From NCBI RefSeq assembly GCF_016458235.1, contig NZ_JAEMHK010000002.1, positions 310,001 through 374,000 of the forward strand: 64,000 bases of DNA, given 5' to 3'. Both the position numbers and the translations under genes were made by a program. Source of the stretch: Geomonas propionica. GTDB taxonomy: Bacteria; Desulfobacterota; Desulfuromonadia; Geobacterales; Geobacteraceae. Under the pieces are notes generated by a model. The model was not told the origin of the DNA. It made no database searches and saw nothing but the letters and a program-made list of their open reading frames with translations. Each line of letters starts with the position of its first letter. Position 1 is the first letter of the stretch. This document shows positions 56,477-64,000 of this stretch, piece by piece.

Positions 56477-59400
56477 CTACCCGGCAGCGCCCATCGACTC
56501 GGTGGCTGTCCCATCGCTTGCACCCACCGCATCCTGGGGCACTGTGATGAGAACCCGCGTCCCCGCCCCAAGCTCGGTCTCGATCCGGAACTCCCCACCC
56601 AGGTACTCGATCTTCTTGCGCAGGTTGAACAGGCCGAAGCCGCCGGTGCGGCACTTTTTCCTGGCCGCCTCGTCCGGGTCGAAGCCGGTGCCGTTGTCGG
56701 AAATCTCGATCCGGACACATCCGGCATTGCTGCCCAGGCTGATACGGGCCAGGGTGCAGTGCGAGTGCTTGACCACGTTCAACAGGATCTCGCGCACCGC
56801 CTGGAAAATGGAGGAGCGGACCTCGTACCTGAGGGAAAGCGGGGCCTGATCGCCGGAGATCTCGAAGTTGAGCCCGTAGTTTTCCCGCAGTTCTTCCGCC
56901 AGCCAGTTGATCGCCGGACCGAGCCCGGCGTTGGCGAGGATCGGGGGCCTCAACTGGAAGGTAAGGGAACGGATGTCCTGGATCGACTGGGACAGGAGCT
57001 TGTCGATCTCCTCGGCTACCGCAAGTTCCTTCCCGGAGGAGAGCTCGTTGGCCAGCCACTGCAGCTTCAGCTTCACCAGGATGAGGTGCTGCCCGACCTG
57101 GTCGTGCAGTTCCCCGGCGATGCGCTCGCGCTCGCGCTCCTCGGTGAGGGAGAGTTCCTGGGTCAATGCCTCCATTTTCTTCTGATGCTCGAGGATCTGG
57201 TCCTCGGCGCGCATGCGCTCCTCGACCTCGGCGCGCAGCCGGGTGTTGGCCGCGGTAAGGGACTCCGTGCGCGCAGCGACCTGGCGCTCCAGCTCGTCGC
57301 GGGCGTCCTGCAGTGCCATTTCCGCCAGCTTGCGCTCGGTGATGTCGATGGTGACCTGGATGGCCGAAGCCATCTTGCCGTCGGTGACCAGCGGCCCCAG
57401 CACGGTCTCGAACCAGCGCACAGTGCCGTTGTCGCCAAGTCCCGACACGATGATCCTTTGCGGAGCCTGCTGCTCGAAGGTCCGCTCCAGCGCGACGCGG
57501 TAGATCTCCTTGCTTTCGCCGGCCAGGTAGCCGTAGGAGCTGGTCCCGATGACCGTTTCAGGATCGAACCCCTCCGAACACCTGTTGATGAACTCGATGT
57601 TGCCGGCACGGTCGACGTTGGTAACCAGGAACGGGGCGTTCATGACCAGGTGGCGGAACTTGAGCTCGCTCTCGGCAAGCTTCAGTTGAAGGTTCTTGCG
57701 CTCGGTTATGTCCTGCGCAATACCGAAGATGACGGCGTCATCTCCGGCGATCTCAGACTTGATCAAGGCGTCGTGCAGCCAAATCCAGGCACCGTTACTG
57801 TTGCGCACACGGTACTCGACGTGCTGCTCCCCCTGCCCCTGGTCCCGTATCCCCGCGAGGATCGCTTCGATCTTGCCGACGTCATCCGGATGCAAAGAGT
57901 TCTTCCAGAGCATCGGGTCGTCGTAAAACTCCTGCAGCGGGTAACCGAATACCCTCGCCACATGGGGAGAATAGAAAAGCCCGCCCCGCTTGGTGGAGTA
58001 GTTGTAAATGATCGCCGGCACGTTCTCCAGGAGGGTGCGGTACAGCCTTTCCCCCTCACGCAGTGCCTCTTCCATCAGCCTGCGCTCGGTCACATCCTCC
58101 AGGAGCCACAGGATCCCCTGGGACATGTCCGCGGGGTTGATGGCCTTGCCGACGTACCTGACCCGCAGCCGCGCGCCGTCCTTTCTGATCAGTTCCTGCT
58201 CCGTTTCAAAGGGCAAGCCCTGCGCCAGGACAGGGTAGGCTTCCCGCCCCAGTTTTTCATACGCCTCATCCGAGGGGTAGAGCTTGCGCGTGGTCTGCAG
58301 TTCCATCTCCTTCTTCGTATACTGGAACAGCTCTTCCGCCTTGCGGTTGATCCACACCTGCTTTCTGTCCACGATCTTGAAGATGGCGATGGGGGCATTC
58401 TCCAGGATGATGCTCTGCTCCTGCAACACCCGGTCGAGCTCATCATGAGCCTTCTTCAGTTGGGAGATGTCGCGCGATATGCCGAACAGGCCGGAGGGTG
58501 CCCCGGTGGCATCGAAGAGGGGGCCCTTGGTGGAAAGGAAGGTGACGGTCCGACCTGACACGTCGGCTACGACCTCCTGGTAGGTATTGACCACCCCGGA
58601 GTCGATCACCTTGCGATCGTAGGCCATCACCGCTGCGGACTCTTCCGGCGAGAAGAGAAAGCCGTCATCCTGGCCCAGTACCTCGGCCGCCCCCTTGCCC
58701 ACGAACCGTTCGGCCGCGGCGTTGAACAGCGTGTAGCGCCCGAGCAGGTCCTTGGCGAAGATGGCGTCGGAGGTGCCGCTGATGATGTTGACCAACAGCA
58801 TGCGGTTTTCCTGCAGCGCCTTCTGCGTCACCTGCTGTTCGGCAACGACCCGCTGCAGTTGGGCGTTCATCTGCTCCAGTTCGCTGATGCGCCTGCGGGA
58901 AGCCTCGCCGTAGGCCTCGGCAATGGGGCGGCCGGTGTTGAGGATGGACCTCCAAAAGATCAACACCCCGACCAGGATGCAGATCCCGCCCGTGTACTGG
59001 GCCGTTCTCCCGGCCCACCCGATGGGGCTGCCCACCGACTTCTGCAGCATCACGCCGGTCAACCCGGTGGCGAACAGCGCCAGCCCGGTGGCGTACCAGC
59101 GCAACTGTTCCAGCCGGGTCTGCAGGTACCGTCCCAGGGACAACGCGGCGGTGGCGGCGTAACATGCGATGGCGGCGGCCAGCACCGCACTCCCTGTCGA
59201 GGTGGCCCCCTCCCCCTGCACGATGAAGGGGCCGGCAAGACCGGTAACCGCGGCAGCGACGATACTGCCGGAAACGAGGGCGACCGCGAGGTAGCAGATC
59301 AGGACCAGGGGAAGCCGAAGCCGCGGCGGGGTCTCCTTGAACTCAAGCAGCGGAATGACGGGGCTGACCACGAGCAACAGCCCGCTCAGCAAGGCACCGC

Positions 59401-59710
59401 TATTGTAGATGGTGACGGTGATGTTGGGGCCGTCGGCCTGGCCGATGAACCACCCCGACACCGCCCCGGCTCCACCCAGCGCCAGCATGCCGCAACCGAG
59501 CATGAGCATGGGCAGGTGGCCGACGGCCAGGAAGAGCCTCGTGGAGACAAACACGATGATGCACGGGATCAGGGCAAGGAAAACGGTGTTCAGGAGGGGA
59601 AGGAGCGCGGTCGGCTCCAGGACCACGTGAGTGTCGGCCCAGTAAAGGGTCGCTATCAGTGTCGCGAAGCTCGCGAGCAGCGGCGCGGCTATGTTGCCAA
59701 ACCTGTACAT
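56477..59710 (-). CDS. Multi-PAS NarX-type membrane histidine kinase
   Basis: The 1077-residue protein begins with about eight membrane helices (residues 5-260), probably a MASE-like sensor. Four PAS modules follow between about 300 and 820, three marked by closing DIxER/DVTER-type motifs (DVTERRL, DITERKN, DITERKL). A coiled coil leads to a HisKA_3 domain (ERERIAGELHDQVGQHL, phosphorylated histidine in ELHDQ) and an HATPase domain (ISDNGTGFD, GGFGLFNLRKKI). HisKA_3 kinases normally phosphorylate NarL/FixJ-type regulators, and none is encoded beside it. Confidence 0.93.
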   Translation of the reverse strand: MYRFGNIAAPLLASFATLIATLYWADTHVVLEPTALLPLLNTVFLALIPCIIVFVSTRLFLAVGHLPMLMLGCGMLALGGAGAVSGWFIGQADGPNITVTIYNSGALLSGLLLVVSPVIPLLEFKETPPRLRLPLVLICYLAVALVSGSIVAAAVTGLAGPFIVQGEGATSTGSAVLAAAIACYAATAALSLGRYLQTRLEQLRWYATGLALFATGLTGVMLQKSVGSPIGWAGRTAQYTGGICILVGVLIFWRSILNTGRPIAEAYGEASRRRISELEQMNAQLQRVVAEQQVTQKALQENRMLLVNIISGTSDAIFAKDLLGRYTLFNAAAERFVGKGAAEVLGQDDGFLFSPEESAAVMAYDRKVIDSGVVNTYQEVVADVSGRTVTFLSTKGPLFDATGAPSGLFGISRDISQLKKAHDELDRVLQEQSIILENAPIAIFKIVDRKQVWINRKAEELFQYTKKEMELQTTRKLYPSDEAYEKLGREAYPVLAQGLPFETEQELIRKDGARLRVRYVGKAINPADMSQGILWLLEDVTERRLMEEALREGERLYRTLLENVPAIIYNYSTKRGGLFYSPHVARVFGYPLQEFYDDPMLWKNSLHPDDVGKIEAILAGIRDQGQGEQHVEYRVRNSNGAWIWLHDALIKSEIAGDDAVIFGIAQDITERKNLQLKLAESELKFRHLVMNAPFLVTNVDRAGNIEFINRCSEGFDPETVIGTSSYGYLAGESKEIYRVALERTFEQQAPQRIIVSGLGDNGTVRWFETVLGPLVTDGKMASAIQVTIDITERKLAEMALQDARDELERQVAARTESLTAANTRLRAEVEERMRAEDQILEHQKKMEALTQELSLTEERERERIAGELHDQVGQHLILVKLKLQWLANELSSGKELAVAEEIDKLLSQSIQDIRSLTFQLRPPILANAGLGPAINWLAEELRENYGLNFEISGDQAPLSLRYEVRSSIFQAVREILLNVVKHSHCTLARISLGSNAGCVRIEISDNGTGFDPDEAARKKCRTGGFGLFNLRKKIEYLGGEFRIETELGAGTRVLITVPQDAVGASDGTATESMGAAG

Positions 59711-59940
59711 AATGAACCACCATTACGACCGGGGAGCGCCACCGTGTGCCCCGGCGGTACCACGACCTGCCGGTCTGCGTGCCGTCGGTGCCTGGCAGCG
59801 CCTCCGACTGCGCCTGCTGCCATAGCTGTCGCCCCACCGAGTGAGCGGCTCTTGAAGAGCGGCCAAAATATCACAAAATCGGTTGATTACAAAGAGATAA
59901 TCCAGCCGACGCCCACGCCGTGCCGTTGGCTGCCCCATGT

Positions 59941-59975
59941 AAAAAGGCCGGGACATCGAGACCCGGCCTTTTTAC
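59941..59975. terminator. Bidirectional terminator
   Basis: AAAAAGGCCGGG and CCCGGCCTTTTT pair around ACATCGAGA, with A- and T-runs on both sides. It lies between the PAS protein and the multi-PAS kinase. Confidence 0.9.
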
Positions 59976-60002
59976 GTTGATTGCAATGGATTGGCAAGCG
60001 TG

Positions 60003-60812
60003 CTACCCCTCCCGCCTGGGAGAGGGGCGGAAGGTAATGTCCCGGTCGATGCCCCGGAAACCGCAAAAGACGCCGCCGCCATCGAAGATGGGAACGCCGC
60101 TGGTCTCGAGCAACACCTCGTTGCCATCTTTGCGGGTATTGACGTTCTCGAGGTTGTGAAACGGTTCCTGGCGAGCCGCGAGCCCGGCGAAGATCACGAG
60201 CAGCCGGTCGGCCTCGTGCCGCGGCATGAAGTCGAAGGGGGTCTTACCCACCACCTCCTCGGGCGTGTAGCCAAGGAGGTCGAACACCTTGGGGCTGACG
60301 TAGGTGTATACGCCCCTGCCGTCCACCTCCCAGACCAGGTCGGAGGTGACCTCCACCAGTGCCTTGAAACGTTTCTCGCTTTCCCGCAAGGCCCCCTCGA
60401 CCTGCTTTTGCCGGCTCACATCCAGCATGACGATGCGGCACTCGCGGTGTTCTTGCGATACGGCGGACTCCAGCAGAACCGGCGTGCCGTTGTACAGCCT
60501 GACCTCGCACTCGCCGTCCCTGTGGCAGAAAAGACGGTCCAGGTAGTCGAGCAGGGCCGCACGGTCCTCCTTGGCCACCAGCTCCACGAAATCCTTCCCC
60601 AGCAGGACCACGCGGTCCCTCTGCAGCAGTGTGCAGCAGGTGAGGTTGACCTTTTCGATGCGCCGCCCCTCCCCTATGGTGAGGTAGCCTACCGGCGCGC
60701 AGTCGTAGAGTTCCGCGTACTGGGCCAGGACCTGGTCCAATTGCGCATAGGCGTCGAGGAGCTGCTGGTTTTGCCGTTCCAGTTCCTGGTTCTGAGCACT
60801 CAGGTCGTTCAT
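60003..60812 (-). CDS. PAS-only sensor protein
   Basis: The 269-residue soluble protein opens with a coiled coil (residues 1-30) and has two PAS domains (about 32-135 and 140-262), the second with a PAC-type closing GIDRDIT. No kinase, cyclase or DNA-binding domain follows. It may be a signal-relaying partner or a truncated sensor whose catalytic end was lost. It is upstream of the multi-PAS kinase on the same strand but separated from it by a strong terminator. Confidence 0.82.
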   Translation of the reverse strand: MNDLSAQNQELERQNQQLLDAYAQLDQVLAQYAELYDCAPVGYLTIGEGRRIEKVNLTCCTLLQRDRVVLLGKDFVELVAKEDRAALLDYLDRLFCHRDGECEVRLYNGTPVLLESAVSQEHRECRIVMLDVSRQKQVEGALRESEKRFKALVEVTSDLVWEVDGRGVYTYVSPKVFDLLGYTPEEVVGKTPFDFMPRHEADRLLVIFAGLAARQEPFHNLENVNTRKDGNEVLLETSGVPIFDGGGVFCGFRGIDRDITFRPSPRREG

Positions 60813-60835
60813 GGCTTTCCCGTGGCTGTCCCCTC

Positions 60836-61483
60836 TCAGAACTTCAGTCTGAGGCCCATCGTCGCGTTGTGTGTACGGACCTCGAACTCCGTATTTATGA
60901 AGGAGGCCTGGGAGGTGCCGAAGTAGCGGTAAGCGAGGTCAAGAGAAAGCTGCCGGTTCAGGGCGACTTCCAGACCGCCGCCCGCCTGATAGGCGAGCAC
61001 CACCTGGTCGTCGGCGTCATAAAGGAAATCGTTGGCGGTGCTGTAGACGTCGTTCAGGTGCAGCGCGGCGAAGCCTACGCCGCCGCCCAGGTAGGGAGTG
61101 ATGGGGGTGTCGTTGTGCATGTCGAAGAAGACGTTGGCCATGAAGGCGGTGGTATCGACGTTGCCGTCCGCGATCCTGAAACGCTGGCCGCTGTCCCGGT
61201 CGGTGACCCGGTTCAACTGCAGGTCCTTGTAGGAGATCTCCCCTTCCAGACGCATGAGCCCGAAGTCGAAGCCCAGGGTGCCCCCGACGTTGAGGCCGGG
61301 ATCGAACTTGATGCGGTCGTTGAAGGTGGTGACCCCGTCGAAGCTGGTGGCGTTGACGGACTCGGGTACGGTCACTCCGATAAAGCCGGAGACGTACGGG
61401 CCCGGACGGGGGGGCGTCGCCATGGCGGCGGCGGGAAGAGCAAGCGAAGTCAGAACGAGGATAGGGAGCAGGTGTTTTTTCAT
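60836..61483 (-). CDS. Outer membrane beta-barrel protein (OmpA/W-like)
   Basis: The 215-residue protein has a signal peptide (cleavage near AMA, residue 22) and repeated amphipathic strands (GPYVSGFIGVTV, GGTLGFDFGLMRLEGEISY, ITPYLGGGVGFAALHL, SLDLAYRYFG) ending in the aromatic C-terminal LRLKF, typical of an eight-stranded outer membrane barrel. The start at 61483 is chosen with AAGGAGG six bases upstream. Its function (porin, adhesin or structural) is not evident. Confidence 0.9.
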   Translation of the reverse strand: MKKHLLPILVLTSLALPAAAMATPPRPGPYVSGFIGVTVPESVNATSFDGVTTFNDRIKFDPGLNVGGTLGFDFGLMRLEGEISYKDLQLNRVTDRDSGQRFRIADGNVDTTAFMANVFFDMHNDTPITPYLGGGVGFAALHLNDVYSTANDFLYDADDQVVLAYQAGGGLEVALNRQLSLDLAYRYFGTSQASFINTEFEVRTHNATMGLRLKF

Positions 61484-61600
61484 GGACGTCCTCCTTGTGT
61501 GTGGCGAGTCTCTCTCATAGCAGTACGACAGCGTCAAGGCAAACGCGGCTAGTATACAACCTGCAGAAGCGCTTGTACACAATTCGTTATTCAATTCGCT

Positions 61601-62038
61601 TTATAGCGCATGCGGACGCGGCTTAACTTCAGTACCGGCGGGCGCTGCCAACGACATAGCCCTCACCTTTGCCAGCGACTCCTCTATGGCTGAGAAGAGA
61701 TCACGGTAATCGACCGGCTTCTCTATGTAATGGTCGAGTTGAAATCCCGACCCCACCGAGTGTTCCAGGGTCGCTCGCCCGGCATGGGCGGTGATGAAGA
61801 TGAACTGCACCTGCGGCTTGATGCCCCGGATGGCCTGCACCATGGCCACGCCACCCATCTCCGGCATGTTGACGTCGGTGATGACGATGTCCGCATCCCG
61901 CTCCTTGAAAAGTTCCACCCCTTGTCTGCCGTTCTCCGCCGTGCAAAGCTGCAGGTCGCCGTATTTTCGGCGCAGCACGACGGAGAGGATTTCCAGGGTG
62001 TCGCGATCGTCTTCCACAAGCATCATGGTCGTTGCCAT
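61601..62038 (-). CDS. Single-domain response regulator
   Basis: The 145-residue protein is a CheY-like receiver: LVEDDRD with acidic pocket, phosphoacceptor in IVITDVNMPEMGG, the threonine of FITAHAG and the lysine in YIEKPVDY. A short tail after it has no output domain. It starts two bases after the stop of the histidine kinase gene, so the two form a cognate pair. Signal output is probably by protein interaction. Confidence 0.92.
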   Translation of the reverse strand: MATTMMLVEDDRDTLEILSVVLRRKYGDLQLCTAENGRQGVELFKERDADIVITDVNMPEMGGVAMVQAIRGIKPQVQFIFITAHAGRATLEHSVGSGFQLDHYIEKPVDYRDLFSAIEESLAKVRAMSLAAPAGTEVKPRPHAL

Positions 62039-62040
62039 TT

Positions 62041-63894
62041 TCAAACCTCTATCCGGAACTGGGCGCCCTGGTCCACGTTGCACGCGGTGAGCGCCCCTCC
62101 CATGTTCTTCTCGATGATGGTCTTGGACATGAACAGCCCGACCCCGGTCCCGGTCTGGGGCCCTTTGGTGGTGAAGTAGGGATCGAAGATCCGTTCCATT
62201 ATTTCTTCGGGTATGCCGCCGGCGTTGTCGGTTATGGTAAGCACCGCCCTCCCCCCCTGCTCCGCGATGCGGACCTCTACCGACGGGACTGCCACCGCGC
62301 GTTCGGCGATGGCGTCGCGCGCGTTCACCAGGATGTTGAGCAGGACCTGGGCAAACTCGTTGGGGTACCCCTCGACGACGGGATCGCCCTCTTGAAGCAC
62401 CTTGAGGGAGATCCCCAGCGCCTGCAGGCTGCCGTCGACCAGCGACAGCACCTTGGCGACTTCATCGGCCACCTTGAAGCGGAGCTTCTCCTTGTCGGGC
62501 CGAAAGAAGTTCCTGAAGTCGTCGATGGTCTGCGACATGTGCTTCACGATGGCCATCGACTTGGCGACATGCTCCTGCAGGAACTCCCGGTCCAGTTGCC
62601 CCAGTTCGTGGAACAAAAGGGGCTGCTGCACCAAGAGCCCCAGCGCGTTGAGCGGCTGGCGCCACTGGTGGGCGATGTTGCCCACCATTTCCCCGAGGGC
62701 TGCCTGCCGGCTTTGCTGGGTGAGAAGCTGTTCCTGCCGGCGCACCTCCTCCATGGCCCGGATCCGCTCGCCGGTCTCGTGCCGGAGGTCCTCGATGGTC
62801 AGGGAGAGCTGACGTTCCGCCTCATCCCTTTCCGCGGCCCGGCGCTGCAGCAGTTGCGAGGCCTGCACCAGGGCCTCCGCCAGTTCCGAGGTTTCCTTGG
62901 AATCGGTGGCGACCGCCGGCGCCACCGTGCCGCTGCCGATGGCGAGGGCCGGCTGCACCAGCGCCTGGATGTCCTTCGCGATCCGGTTGGCGAGCCAGGA
63001 TGCGAGCAGGATACCGAGCAGCGAGATGGCGACGCCCACGCCAACCGCCCAGCGCATCCAGCTATAGATGTTGGCCAGCGCCATATCGGTGGGGACCTCG
63101 ACGGCCACGGTCCACCCCGAGAAGGAGGATTTGCAGAAGGCGGAAAAGGTGGCAGCACCGTTGGCGCTCTTGACCAGCAGCGTCCCCTCGCTGGATCGGG
63201 ACAGGGCGGGGCGCAGGTCCCCGGTCAGCTCCTTGCCCACGAATTGCTCCAGGTCCCTGGTGCGGGCGGTGATCACGCCGTTGCGGTCCACCACCGTCGC
63301 GTACCACTCCTTGAAGACGTTCTGGCTTTGCAGCACCGAGGAAAGCACCTGCGAGGGAAAGGACATGGAAAGGTCATAGGCGACCACACCGTCGATGACC
63401 ACCGGCACGTCGATGGCGATCACGGGGCGCTTGGTGACCGCGCCCCGAAAGAGGTTGCTGACGATGGGTTTGCCTTCCTCGAAGATCCGACGCACCACAT
63501 CCAGGTTGCTGCGCTTGGGGAGCTTGCTCCCCAGGGGGCGGTAGGTGTTCACCAACTGCTGCCCGGTGCGGTCCGCGATGATGATGTCGGCACCGGGGTA
63601 GTTCTTGAGGATTTCCTTGCTCTGCTGGTGCAGGGTAATGAAGTCGCGCCCCCTGAAGGACGGGGAGCTGCCTAGCGCGCTCAAGGACGCCTCCACGTTG
63701 GCCAGTTCCCGGTCAACGGCCATGGTCATGGCGCGTGCGTTTTCGAGCAGGTCGCGGCTCACCTGGTCCAGCTTGGTGACGTAGGCGTGACGCGCCATAA
63801 GGGCGGCGATCAGCCACACCGGCAAGACGCAGGCGGCGACCAGGATGGACAACTGCTGACGGATCGTGGGTCTGTGATTCCGGGCCTGGCTCAT
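62041..63894 (-). CDS. Cache-domain sensor histidine kinase
   Basis: The 617-residue kinase has a first helix (about 17-40), a periplasmic double-Cache-like domain with QVSRDLLENARAMTMAVDREL and WYATVVDRNGVITAR segments, a second helix near 285-305, a HAMP-like coiled region, and a HisKA core GNIAHQWRQPLNAL with its phosphorylated histidine, then HATPase motifs (NILVNARDAI, FDPYFTTKGPQTGTGVGL). The HQWRQPL form is typical of this subgroup. The ATG at 63894 with GGAG four bases upstream is chosen over earlier codons that overlap the preceding gene. Confidence 0.9.
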   Translation of the reverse strand: MSQARNHRPTIRQQLSILVAACVLPVWLIAALMARHAYVTKLDQVSRDLLENARAMTMAVDRELANVEASLSALGSSPSFRGRDFITLHQQSKEILKNYPGADIIIADRTGQQLVNTYRPLGSKLPKRSNLDVVRRIFEEGKPIVSNLFRGAVTKRPVIAIDVPVVIDGVVAYDLSMSFPSQVLSSVLQSQNVFKEWYATVVDRNGVITARTRDLEQFVGKELTGDLRPALSRSSEGTLLVKSANGAATFSAFCKSSFSGWTVAVEVPTDMALANIYSWMRWAVGVGVAISLLGILLASWLANRIAKDIQALVQPALAIGSGTVAPAVATDSKETSELAEALVQASQLLQRRAAERDEAERQLSLTIEDLRHETGERIRAMEEVRRQEQLLTQQSRQAALGEMVGNIAHQWRQPLNALGLLVQQPLLFHELGQLDREFLQEHVAKSMAIVKHMSQTIDDFRNFFRPDKEKLRFKVADEVAKVLSLVDGSLQALGISLKVLQEGDPVVEGYPNEFAQVLLNILVNARDAIAERAVAVPSVEVRIAEQGGRAVLTITDNAGGIPEEIMERIFDPYFTTKGPQTGTGVGLFMSKTIIEKNMGGALTACNVDQGAQFRIEV

Positions 63895-63895
63895 T

Positions 63896-64000
63896 TCACT
63901 CCAGCATTTCGGCGAGTATGGCATCGAGGGTTTTCCCCTCGTAGAGACTCTCCAGTAACTTGTGCAAGGTGGTCTGGATTCCCTTGTACTGACAGTTGGC
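63896..64000 (-). CDS. C-terminal end of an unidentified gene (partial)
   Basis: The last 34 codons of a minus-strand gene are visible, reading ANCQYKGIQTTLHKLLESLY and ending with LAEMLE. Its stop is one base before the kinase start, which indicates an operon. It contains no diagnostic motif, so I do not name it; a periplasmic binding protein or sensor partner is conceivable. Confidence 0.6.
   Translation of the reverse strand, partial: ANCQYKGIQTTLHKLLESLYEGKTLDAILAEMLE

Overview
The window reads as a chromosomal segment of a free-living delta-proteobacterium of the Geobacter/Citrifermentans/Geomonas group (Geobacterales). Grounds: GC-rich core genes with long antisense open frames, dense PAS/HAMP/Cache kinases, sigma-54 response regulators, DUF4124 proteins, a UbiD decarboxylase, a surE-pcm-rpoS block, a MeaB/B12-subunit/CobO group, and intergenic palindromes built on ACGCAAAG/CTTTGCGT. 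This is judged from protein families by eye; no database was consulted.

Layout. 1-2175: a peptide-binding lipoprotein (cut by the window edge) and a TPR lipoprotein. 2389-8319: an APH-like/P-loop kinase, then a four-gene signalling module made of a small membrane subunit, an SLC5 transporter fused to STAC, GAF and SpoIIE phosphatase domains, an RsbV-like antagonist and an RsbW-like kinase. 8320-12942: lgt, a DUF4124 protein, a HIT protein, tlyA and ubiD, all on the minus strand. 13091-20783: a Cache-HAMP-PAS histidine kinase, an NtrC-type regulator, and a dctPQM TRAP transporter operon that has a textbook -24/-12 promoter with palindromes upstream, so the pair very probably controls the transporter. 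20942-27126: NhaD, a DUF882 protein, a small membrane protein, an XRE-REC fusion regulator, a PilZ-like protein and a HYR/PKD-type exported protein.

27127-44693 is the accessory part. It holds a UvrD/HelD-like helicase, a YjjJ-type HipA protein, an extra FtsH, an adenosine-specific kinase preceded by a truncated AmmeMemoRadiSam enzyme, several duplicated copies of the helicase leader, an array of about 84-bp degenerate repeats, an AT-rich HEPN/RES-N plus RES toxin-like protein, and a 6-kb integrative element (38618-44693) inserted in the 3' end of tRNA-Arg(CCT). The element carries a tyrosine recombinase, an AlpA-like regulator, a prim-pol/DUF3987 replication protein and three small cargo genes, bounded by 46-bp direct repeats.

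44777-53299 returns to core genes on the minus strand: apt, rpoS, pcm, surE, trmJ, then a six-copy array of 141-bp hairpin repeats, dedA, an L,D-transpeptidase, meaB, a B12-binding mutase subunit and cobO. 53903-56392 starts with tRNA-Val(CAC) and ends with a degenerate copy of its 3' end, enclosing a broken LysR-like gene, a PstS-like binding protein and a monoheme cytochrome; it looks like a decayed insertion. 56477-64000 holds a multi-PAS NarX-type kinase, a PAS-only protein, an outer membrane beta-barrel protein, a response regulator, a Cache histidine kinase and the tail of one more gene.
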